A stretch of 5,083 bases of DNA from an uncultured Veillonella sp. (GTDB lineage: Bacteria; Bacillota_C; Negativicutes; Veillonellales; Veillonellaceae), in assembly GCA_900765235.1 (NCBI GenBank), contig CAAFRK010000103.1, positions 1 to 5,083 on the forward strand, in the 5' to 3' direction. This document shows, one piece after another, positions 1 to 5,083 of the stretch. A model generated the notes under the pieces. That model did not search any database and was not told the DNA's origin. It saw nothing but the letters and a program-made list of their open reading frames with translations. The translations under genes were made by a program, and so were the position numbers. Position 1 is the first letter of the stretch; every line of letters begins with the position of its first letter.

Positions 1-471
1 GTGTCTCAATTTAATTTCTCATGGGGAAAATGCTATTTGTCGCCTATTTTAGATATGAATACGAATGAGATTGTTGCTTATGACTTAGCATTAAGACCTA
101 ACTTAGAACAAATTTCTCGTATGTTAGAGAAGGCATTCAAGAAGTTTACTAATCTTTCAGGATTAATCCTCCATTCTGATCAAGGATGGCAATACCAACA
201 TAAGTACTTTAGGAGAACACTCAAAGAACATGGTATTATTCAATCTATGTCTCGAAAAGGAAATTGTTATGATAACTCTGTGATGGAAACCTTTTTTGGT
301 AGATTGAAAACGGAAATATATTATGGTTTTGAGAGAGCATATTCATCTTTTAATGCTTTTGCAGCAGCGATAGAAGAATACATTAACTATTACAATAACA
401 AAAGGATTCAAGCAAAAACAAAATGGATGCCCCCTGTGAAATACAGGGAAGCATCCATGTGTTTAGGCTAG
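1..471 (+). CDS. IS3-family (IS150-type) transposase, 3' part only
   Basis: This is the C-terminal part of the DDE integrase-like transposase (OrfB) that cuts and joins the ends of an IS3-family element. The frame is open from base 1 to the TAG at 469-471, and the gene starts before the window. In window residue numbering, the second catalytic Asp is D60 in LHSDQGWQY and the catalytic Glu is E96 in CYDNSVMETFFGRLKTE. The 35 residues between them are the D(35)E spacing of this family. The first Asp normally lies in a TDV(S/T)QF motif. The window opens at the V of that motif, so that Asp would be just outside. The tail YYNNKRIQAKTKWMPPVKYR is the usual IS3 C-terminus. I see no frameshift in this part. 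Whether the element is intact cannot be judged, because its left end and OrfA are not in view. It converges with narK. Confidence 0.93.
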   Translation: MSQFNFSWGKCYLSPILDMNTNEIVAYDLALRPNLEQISRMLEKAFKKFTNLSGLILHSDQGWQYQHKYFRRTLKEHGIIQSMSRKGNCYDNSVMETFFGRLKTEIYYGFERAYSSFNAFAAAIEEYINYYNNKRIQAKTKWMPPVKYREASMCLG

Positions 472-480
472 TAAATAATA

Positions 481-507
481 TGTGTCCAGGAAAATGGGTA
501 CATATCA
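481..507 (+). mobile_element. Probable right terminal inverted repeat of the IS
   Basis: Read inward on the - strand from 507, the sequence begins TGATATGTACCCATTTTCC and continues with TGGACA. The terminal TG, the TGTACCC core and the GGACA block a few bases inside resemble the ends of IS150-group elements as I recall them. The site lies 10-36 bp after the transposase stop, where the right end of such elements normally falls. The next bases (508-510, cta) could be the start of a 3-4 bp target duplication. The left end is outside the window, so neither the repeat pairing nor the duplication can be confirmed. Confidence 0.6.
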
Positions 508-533
508 CTAGCAGTCCCTTTTCTTCCCTCGAA

Positions 534-809
534 ATGAAGGCTATAATTTTGAACAGAAAATTTGTTAACGTCTTGTACTGCGTAAAATATAATTCACTAT
601 GTTTGAGTAGCTTATCCATAACTATATTTTCATAAAAGAAAACCCCGCATCAATCCGACTTACGAGGTCAAGGCCCTAGGCCGCAGACCTGATAAGTATG
701 GAGGAGAGATACGGGGTTTCTTTTATCACTTAGTTAAGAAAAGTGAATTATATTTTGTTGTACGGTCCAGTGAACGTAAATTTTCTGTTCCAGAAAATTA
801 TACGTTCAT
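534..809. repeat. Large imperfect inverted repeat between IS and narK
   Basis: The roughly 65-bp arms match in ordered blocks. ATGAA at 534-538 matches the complement of 805-809. TATAATTTT at 542-550 pairs with 794-802. GAACAGAAAATTT at 551-563 pairs perfectly with 778-790. GTAC at 575-578 pairs with 760-763. The 15-mer AAAATATAATTCACT at 584-598 pairs perfectly with 742-756. A third pair, ATAAAAGAAAACCCCG at 632-647 with 712-726, closes the centre with one bulged A. The right arm includes the last codons and stop of narK. The stretch carries no convincing gene; its short open frames have no ribosome site or recognisable product. It may be a MITE-like element, an inverted duplication of the narK 3' end, or an oversized terminator. 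Confidence 0.8.
632..726. terminator. Structured bidirectional terminator or RNA element
   Basis: Nested stems can be drawn by eye. ACCCCG (642-647) pairs with CGGGGT (712-717). ACTTA (658-662) pairs with TAAGT (693-697). AGGTC (665-669) pairs with GACCT (686-690). GGCC (672-675) pairs with GGCC (679-682) around a CTA loop. On the + strand the last stem is followed by TTTCTTTTAT, and on the - strand by TTTTCTTTTAT, so it could stop transcription from both the transposase side and the narK side. The narK stop codon lies 71 nt away. The long unpaired flanks 648-657 and 698-711 are unusual for a plain terminator and leave room for another RNA role. I did not recognise a known riboswitch class. 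Confidence 0.65.
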
Positions 810-2135
810 ATTTGCTGCCTTACGTACGTAGAACCAGTAGCACACCGCTACAGTTACGATGTTGAAGGCTAACAATACAGCAAAGGCTGGGTGGATATTA
901 CCAAACATGGAATATACAAAGCCGAAGATTTTAGGTGTAATGAAGGCACCGTATGCAGCTACAGCAGCAACGAAACCTGTAATTAAAGAGGAAAGCAATG
1001 GATTGCCGAATACGTGAGGAATCATACGGAATGTTGCACCTGTTGCGAAACCACAGCATACGAAAGTCAATACGGACATTGCAAAGAAGAATGGGAAGTT
1101 GTGCATATCTACGCCAACTGCAATTAGCGCTGTTGTTGCACATAGACCGAGAAGGCTTACAAAGGTAACTTTTGTACCACTGTTAATTTTGTCGGATAAC
1201 CAACCGCCTACAGGGCGAAGAGCACCTGCAACAAGAGGACCAACGAAGGCAATAGATGCAAATGGAACTTCAGGGAATTCTTTACCTACTAATAAGCCAA
1301 GTGCTGCAGCATAACCGGAGAAAGCACCGAAGGAACATGTGTATAACAATGTAAGTGCCCATGTGTGTTTGTTGCCAAAGATTTGTACAAGATTTTTAGG
1401 GTTTGGTTTTTCTAATGGCAAGTTATCCATGAAACGTGTCATCAATGCAAGGATAACAACGAGTGGTACGACCCACATGAAAGCTGCATTGGCAAGATAT
1501 ACGGCGTTGCCTTTAATAATAGCTGGTGTTACACCAAATACACTACCTAGTGCGGCAGAGCCCATAGCGAATGGAGCTAAGAAGTAGATTACAGAAATAC
1601 CAAGGTTACCAACACCACCGTTGATACCAAGGGCTGTACCTTTTTCAGATTTAGGGAAGAAGTTGCCAATATACGCCATGGAGGACGAGAAGTTGGCGCC
1701 CGCTAAACCGATAAGGGCTGTTAAGATCATGAATGTCGTATAAGAAGTTGTTGTATCTTGGACGGCAAAGCCAAGCCATACAACAGGAACTAATAAAATA
1801 AGTGTGGAAATAAATGTCCAGTTCTTACCACCGATTAAGGCCGGCATGTAGGTATATACGAAACGTAATGTAGCACCTACAAGACCTGGTAATGCGGCTA
1901 ATGTAAATAATTGATCTGTTGTAAAGTCAAAGCCAGCGCCATTTAGTTGTGCTGCAATGGTTGCCCATAAATACCATACACAGAATGAAAGGGTTAATGC
2001 AATTGTGGATATAACCAAGTTTTGTTTAGCGATTTTTTTACCAAACTTTTCCCAAAATTCTGGATTATCTGGTTGCCAATTAGCCACAATTTCGCTACGG
2101 CTTGCCCCTACTTGAGGCATTTTTAGTTCGCTCAT
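798..2135 (-). CDS. narK: Nitrate/nitrite transporter, NarK type (MFS)
   Basis: This complete 445-residue major facilitator protein of the inner membrane moves nitrate in and/or exchanges it for nitrite. The cytoplasmic N-terminus has the W-x-PDNP-x-FW block (residues 20-28) common in NarK homologues, followed by about 12 hydrophobic segments from residue 39 to 436. The nitrate signature region is clear: GANFSSSMAYIGNFFPK at 146-162, then GGVGNLGISV at 173-182. R91 (GATLRF) and R307 (GALRPVGGWLSD) align by hand with R89 and R305, the substrate-binding arginines of E. coli NarK. The second signature, expected in helix 11, is alanine-rich here (AAVAAYGAFITP, about 390-401). The start is supported by AAGGAG nine bases upstream (complement of 2145-2150). 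The gene is divergent from the regulator, and its last codons lie inside the inverted repeat at 534-809. A nitrite exporter or a pure uptake role cannot be excluded. Confidence 0.93.
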   Translation of the reverse strand: MSELKMPQVGASRSEIVANWQPDNPEFWEKFGKKIAKQNLVISTIALTLSFCVWYLWATIAAQLNGAGFDFTTDQLFTLAALPGLVGATLRFVYTYMPALIGGKNWTFISTLILLVPVVWLGFAVQDTTTSYTTFMILTALIGLAGANFSSSMAYIGNFFPKSEKGTALGINGGVGNLGISVIYFLAPFAMGSAALGSVFGVTPAIIKGNAVYLANAAFMWVVPLVVILALMTRFMDNLPLEKPNPKNLVQIFGNKHTWALTLLYTCSFGAFSGYAAALGLLVGKEFPEVPFASIAFVGPLVAGALRPVGGWLSDKINSGTKVTFVSLLGLCATTALIAVGVDMHNFPFFFAMSVLTFVCCGFATGATFRMIPHVFGNPLLSSLITGFVAAVAAYGAFITPKIFGFVYSMFGNIHPAFAVLLAFNIVTVAVCYWFYVRKAANMNV

Positions 2136-2190
2136 TTTGAACTTCTCCTTACTGAAAAACTATACATGCAATGAAGACATGGAAGATACA

Positions 2191-2220
2191 ATTATCAGTC
2201 AATGTATATGAATATTGCAA
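2191..2220 (-). promoter_or_regulatory. Candidate narK promoter
   Basis: On the - strand, TTGCAA (2215-2220) could be a -35 box and GATAAT (2191-2196) a -10 box, with an 18-bp spacer. The predicted start is near 2184, giving a leader of about 48 nt. The -35 matches only 4 of 6 consensus bases, as would fit an activator-dependent promoter. The surrounding DNA is AT-rich, so other placements are possible. Confidence 0.35.
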
Positions 2221-2239
2221 TCTATAGAATTTCTATAGA
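2221..2239. promoter_or_regulatory. Tandem TCTATAGA palindromes upstream of narK
   Basis: The perfect 8-bp palindrome TCTATAGA occurs at 2221-2228 and again at 2232-2239, an 11-bp repeat, about one helical turn. The second copy extends to the 10-bp palindrome TTCTATAGAA (2231-2240). The pair abuts the candidate narK -35 box. The repeat itself is seen directly; a role as operator or activator site is inference, and I do not know the cognate protein. Confidence 0.45.
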
Positions 2240-2343
2240 AAGTATTCGAATTACTTAGAGAACTGAGTTATAATTATTGTATCAACAAAATTTGCAATGT
2301 CTTATATCACAAATATATTATATATTGTAAAAATTTTTGTGAA

Positions 2344-2359
2344 TGTGACATAAAACACA
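2344..2359 (+). promoter_or_regulatory. CRP/FNR-type binding site upstream of the regulator gene
   Basis: TGTGACATAAAACACA matches TGTGA-N6-TCACA at 9 of 10 defined positions. Its centre, 2351.5, lies 41.5 bp upstream of the start (2393) predicted from the TATAAT box at 2381-2386. That is the classic class II activator position. The downstream regulator carries the R-E-x3-R recognition-helix residues that read TGTGA in CRP, so positive autoregulation is the simplest reading. A second TGTGA half site overlaps at 2338-2342. Confidence 0.65.
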
Positions 2360-2380
2360 CATATTCTGAAATTAATAAGT

Positions 2381-2386
2381 TATAAT
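2381..2386 (+). promoter_or_regulatory. Candidate -10 box for the Crp/Fnr gene
   Basis: This is a perfect TATAAT with no good -35 box 17 bp upstream (CACATA at 2358-2363), as expected for an activator-dependent class II promoter. The predicted start is 2393, giving a 98-nt leader to the ATG at 2491. A second TATAAT at 2410-2415 is an alternative. Confidence 0.5.
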
Positions 2387-2476
2387 AATCTTATATATAC
2401 AAAAAAGTATATAATACATGTACTTTTACTATAAATAGATTAGTATAACTAATGGATTTTATTTTAAAAGTACAAT

Positions 2477-2480
2477 GGAG
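2477..2480 (+). promoter_or_regulatory. Ribosome binding site deciding the regulator start
   Basis: GGAG ends 10 nt before the ATG at 2491, with a second purine-rich GAAGG between them. The in-frame ATG at 2452, which would add 13 residues, has no Shine-Dalgarno sequence upstream (the preceding bases are TAGTATAACTA). The start at 2491 is therefore preferred. Confidence 0.65.
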
Positions 2481-2490
2481 TGGTGAAGGT

Positions 2491-3177
2491 ATGGATAAAA
2501 ATTTAATTAACCAATTACTTGCTTTGCCGGGCGAGGAACTCCATCTTAAAAAAGGTGATTTTCTCTTCCACGAGGGGGACAAGGCAGAACACTTTTACGT
2601 AGTGTTAAAAGGTAGAATGAGCATTAAGAAATTCGAATCTAGTGGGCACATTTTTGCGTTGCGTCTAGTAGGTCCGAATAATGTAATTGGTGAGGTTCCG
2701 TTGTATGAGGAGAACACAAGAACTTATGTGTTCAACGCCATCGCTCGGGAGGATTGCTCTGTTTATTCCATTCGCTATGATGTGTTAGAGCCAGCTATTG
2801 CAAAAGATCATTCATTGGCTATTGCGATGATGCAAATCTACACATTACATATGCGTCGTCAACAGGCAAAATACCGAGACTTGCTACTATATGGCAAGAA
2901 GGGAGCATTTTATTCTACCTTGTTGCGCTTAGCCAATAGTTATGGTGTAGAGCGCGAGGATGGTATCTTTATCGATATCGCCCTAACAAATCAAGAGTTG
3001 GCTGAATTTGCTGCCACATCAAGAGAAAGTTTAAATCGCATGCTAAGTGAGTTGCGTAAGTTGGGCTATGTAGCCTATGACAAACACCATCTAGTAATCT
3101 GTGATTTTGATGCTTTAATCGGATTGCTTGATTTAGAGGTTGATAATATAGACCCTAATATTAGTAATATCGAATAA
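2491..3177 (+). CDS. Crp/Fnr-family transcriptional regulator
   Basis: This is a 228-residue cytoplasmic DNA-binding regulator, a typical length for the family. Residues about 15-95 form the cyclic-nucleotide-type beta-roll (KKGDFLFHEGD, YVVLKGRMSI, VIGEVPLYEENTRTY). Residues about 100-130 form the dimerisation helix, and 138-205 the winged helix-turn-helix. The recognition helix TSRESLNRMLSEL has R178, E179 and R183, matching R180, E181 and R185 of E. coli CRP. The only cysteines are C89 and C204, so there is no FNR-type N-terminal cluster and no C-terminal cluster as in Bacillus Fnr. In the pocket, G67-E68 and R77-T78 resemble CRP G71-E72 and R82-S83 with one residue fewer between. The ligand is unknown; cyclic nucleotide, heme/NO or another signal are all possible. 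Its position between narK and narG suggests control of nitrate respiration. A strong terminator follows. An alternative start at 2452 lacks a ribosome site. Confidence 0.92.
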   Translation: MDKNLINQLLALPGEELHLKKGDFLFHEGDKAEHFYVVLKGRMSIKKFESSGHIFALRLVGPNNVIGEVPLYEENTRTYVFNAIAREDCSVYSIRYDVLEPAIAKDHSLAIAMMQIYTLHMRRQQAKYRDLLLYGKKGAFYSTLLRLANSYGVEREDGIFIDIALTNQELAEFAATSRESLNRMLSELRKLGYVAYDKHHLVICDFDALIGLLDLEVDNIDPNISNIE

Positions 3178-3188
3178 CAGGATTTTCT

Positions 3189-3225
3189 CCCTTGTGTTAG
3201 CACATCTAGCACAAGGGATTTTTTT
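3189..3225 (+). terminator. Strong intrinsic terminator after the regulator gene
   Basis: A 12-bp stem is formed by CCCTTGTGTTAG (3189-3200) and CTAGCACAAGGG (3206-3217) with one T-G wobble. It has a 5-nt loop (CACAT) and is followed by seven T residues at 3219-3225. It starts 11 nt after the regulator stop codon. Only 23 nt separate its T-run from the narG start codon, so it also controls, or must be bypassed by, any transcript entering narG from upstream. Confidence 0.9.
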
Positions 3226-3248
3226 GTAGTTTTGAAGGAGGACACGAG

Positions 3249-5083
3249 ATGAGCTTGTTGTCTCAAAAGTTTAAGTTTCTTCGCAAGAAGAACGTATCTC
3301 CAAGCGGCCATCAAATAACTGAAGATGGCGGTCGCGAGTGGGAAAATTTTTATCGTGACCGTTGGTCTTACGATAAAGTTGTCCGCACAACGCATGGCGT
3401 AAACTGTACTGGTTCTTGTAGCTGGAATATCTACGTTAAGAATGGTGTTGTAGCGTGGGAAAATCAGGCTACTGATTACCCTGAAACACCAGATGATATG
3501 CCGGATTACGAACCACGCGGGTGCCCTCGTGGTGCAACATTCTCTTGGTATCTCTATAGCCCATTGCGCGTAAAATATCCATATGTGCGCGGCGAATTGG
3601 CTGAGCTTTGGAGAGAAGCGAAAAAGCATGCTAAGAACCCAATCGAAGCTTGGAAATCTATCGTAGAAGATCCAGAAAAAGCAAAAAAATACAAATCTGC
3701 CCGTGGTATGGGTGGCTTTGTGCGCTCCACATGGGATGAAGCGACAGAAATTACTGCTGCATCCTTATTATATACTGCAAAAACATACGGCCCTGATCGC
3801 AACGCAGGCTTCTCTGTAATTCCAGCGATGTCCATGTTGTCCTATGCAGCAGGTGCTCGTTTCCTTAACTTAATGGGTGGTTCACCATTGTCCTTCTATG
3901 ACTGGTATGCTGATTTACCACCTTCTAGCCCTCAAGTTTGGGGTGAACAAACTGATACACCTGAATCTGGTGACTGGTACAATGCTGGTTACATCATGAC
4001 TTGGGGTTCTAACGTACCATTGACTCGTACGCCAGATGCTCACTTCTTAACAGAGGTTCGTTACAAAGGTACTAAAGTAGTATCCGTATCCCCTGACTAT
4101 GCGGAATCTACAACTTCTTCCGATGCTTGGCTCAATGTAAAAGCCGGTACTGATGCGGCTCTTGCTATGGCAATGGGCCACGTAATCTTAAAAGAATACT
4201 ACATCGATAAAGAAACTCCATACTTCAAAGAGTATGCTAAAGAGTTTACAGATATGCCATTCCTTGTACGCGTTGAAGAAATCAACGGCACTGTACAACC
4301 AGGACGTTTCTTAAATGCTAAGGATTTAGGAAGCAAAGAAGACGGTGCTGATTTCCAAACTGTATTAATTGATGAAACAACAAATGAAATCGTTGTTCCA
4401 AATGGTACAATGGGCGACCGTCACACAAATCCACAAAAATGGAACTTACGCCTTGAAAACCGCGATACAGGGGCTAAAATCGATCCTCGCTTATCCGTGT
4501 TTGATCAACGTGAAGATGTGACTGTTGTTAAGTTGCCATACTTTGGCGATGAAGAGCATGAAGGCGTTATTGAACGTGCTATTCCTACAATTACAGTACA
4601 AACTGTAGATGGTCCTGTAAAAGTAACTACTGTATATGACCTTATTCTTGCTAACTATGGTATCGACCGTGGTATCGGTGGTGAAGTGGCAACATCTTAT
4701 ACAGATGACACTCCTTACACACCTACATGGCAAGAAAAAATTACTGGCGTAAAAGCAGATATCGCTATTGCTACAGCTCGCGAATTTGCAGATAATGCAG
4801 AAAAAACTAAAGGTCGCTCCATGATTATCATGGGTGGTGGTATTAACCACTGGTACCATGCAGATATCATTTACCGTACAATCTTGAACCTCATCATGTT
4901 CTGTGGTACAGAAGGTGTTAACGGTGGCGGCTGGGCTCACTACGTAGGTCAAGAAAAACTTCGTCCTGTTGAAGGTTGGGGCGGTATCATGACAGCTAAC
5001 GACTGGAGTAAAGCTCCTCGTTTGCAAAATGGTACATCTTGGTTCTACTTTGCTACAGAACAATATCGTTCTGATTGCATCGA
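3249..5083 (+). CDS. narG: Respiratory nitrate reductase alpha subunit NarG, 5' part
   Basis: This is the catalytic subunit of membrane-bound nitrate reductase, which reduces nitrate to nitrite with quinol electrons passed through NarI and NarH. The frame is open for 611 codons and continues past the window; E. coli NarG is about 1,247 residues, so roughly half is seen. ATG 3249 follows AAGGAGG (3235-3241) at 7 nt. The N-terminus (MSLLSQKFKFLRKK) resembles that of E. coli NarG and lacks an export-type twin-arginine signal, fitting the cytoplasm-facing enzyme. The FS0 [4Fe-4S] ligands are H49, C53, C57 and C92 (THGVNCTGSCSW and PRGCPRGA, H-x3-C-x3-C-x34-C). D218 in SFYDWYADLPPSSPQ matches the molybdenum ligand D222 of E. 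coli. Other conserved blocks are WGEQTDTPES (231-240), GRSMIIMGGGINHWYH (522-537) and GGGWAHYVGQEKLRP (559-573). narH, narJ and narI would be expected downstream. No frameshift is seen. Confidence 0.97.
   Translation, partial: MSLLSQKFKFLRKKNVSPSGHQITEDGGREWENFYRDRWSYDKVVRTTHGVNCTGSCSWNIYVKNGVVAWENQATDYPETPDDMPDYEPRGCPRGATFSWYLYSPLRVKYPYVRGELAELWREAKKHAKNPIEAWKSIVEDPEKAKKYKSARGMGGFVRSTWDEATEITAASLLYTAKTYGPDRNAGFSVIPAMSMLSYAAGARFLNLMGGSPLSFYDWYADLPPSSPQVWGEQTDTPESGDWYNAGYIMTWGSNVPLTRTPDAHFLTEVRYKGTKVVSVSPDYAESTTSSDAWLNVKAGTDAALAMAMGHVILKEYYIDKETPYFKEYAKEFTDMPFLVRVEEINGTVQPGRFLNAKDLGSKEDGADFQTVLIDETTNEIVVPNGTMGDRHTNPQKWNLRLENRDTGAKIDPRLSVFDQREDVTVVKLPYFGDEEHEGVIERAIPTITVQTVDGPVKVTTVYDLILANYGIDRGIGGEVATSYTDDTPYTPTWQEKITGVKADIAIATAREFADNAEKTKGRSMIIMGGGINHWYHADIIYRTILNLIMFCGTEGVNGGGWAHYVGQEKLRPVEGWGGIMTANDWSKAPRLQNGTSWFYFATEQYRSDCI

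Noticed and set aside
564..570. GTTAACG considered as an integron attC core site within the palindrome
   Set aside because: It does not fit the GTTRRRY/RYYYAAC core pair, and no integron cassette or integrase context is visible.
383..619. 78-codon - strand open frame opposite the transposase 3' end
   Set aside because: It has no ribosome site or family resemblance, and it spans the transposase end, the IS terminus and the left repeat arm.
423..635. 70-codon + strand open frame running from the transposase 3' end into the inverted repeat
   Set aside because: It overlaps the transposase, has no ribosome site and no recognisable protein features; the repeat explains the sequence.
686..717. GACCTGAT and GGAGGAGAG in the structured core recall parts of TPP and other riboswitches
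   Set aside because: The CTGAGA and other required TPP blocks are absent, and there is no downstream biosynthetic gene in a suitable position.
2268..2282. TTATAATTATTGTAT resembles a PerR box (12 of 14 positions)
   Set aside because: The region is very AT-rich, so such a match is expected by chance, and nothing else in the window points to peroxide control.
3075..3835. Two - strand open frames (184 and 93 codons) opposite the regulator end and narG start
   Set aside because: They cross the terminator and lie antisense to conserved NarG cluster-binding sequence; no ribosome site or known family.
4491..5063. 190-codon - strand open frame opposite narG
   Set aside because: Cysteine- and threonine-rich low-complexity translation, fully antisense to clearly conserved NarG sequence; a shadow frame.

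Overview
The window looks like low-to-moderate GC DNA from an anaerobic member of the Negativicutes, most likely Veillonella. This assignment rests on recall of gene content and order (narK, a Crp/Fnr regulator and narG together) and on codon style. It was not checked by any search. The window covers the start of a respiratory nitrate reductase locus and its boundary with mobile DNA.

Layout from left to right. Bases 1-471 hold the 3' part of an IS3-family (IS150-type) transposase on the + strand, followed by the probable right end of that insertion sequence near 507. Bases 508-797 hold no convincing gene. This stretch is instead a large imperfect inverted repeat (about 534-809) whose centre (632-726) folds as nested stems with U-rich tails on both strands. 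It sits between the convergent transposase and narK and probably acts at least as a bidirectional terminator. Bases 798-2135 (- strand) encode a complete NarK-type nitrate/nitrite transporter. Bases 2136-2490 are a long AT-rich divergent control region. Bases 2491-3177 (+ strand) encode a Crp/Fnr-family regulator with CRP-like DNA-contact residues and no FNR-type iron-sulphur cysteine set. A strong intrinsic terminator (3189-3225) follows. narG, the molybdenum catalytic subunit of membrane-bound nitrate reductase, starts at 3249 and runs off the window after 611 codons.

How the parts fit together: NarK would bring nitrate in and/or exchange it for nitrite. NarG, with subunits presumably encoded beyond the window, would reduce nitrate at the cytoplasmic face of the membrane. 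The regulator between them is the natural candidate to control both. A 9-of-10 match to TGTGA-N6-TCACA lies upstream of the regulator, centred exactly 41.5 bp before the start predicted from a perfect TATAAT box. This predicts class II autoactivation.

The most notable points are this predicted autoregulatory promoter, the terminator placed only 23 nt before narG, the tandem TCTATAGA palindromes upstream of narK, and the structured palindrome that overlaps the 3' end of narK. The genes themselves are recognisable families, and I see no evidence of a wholly new enzymatic system.
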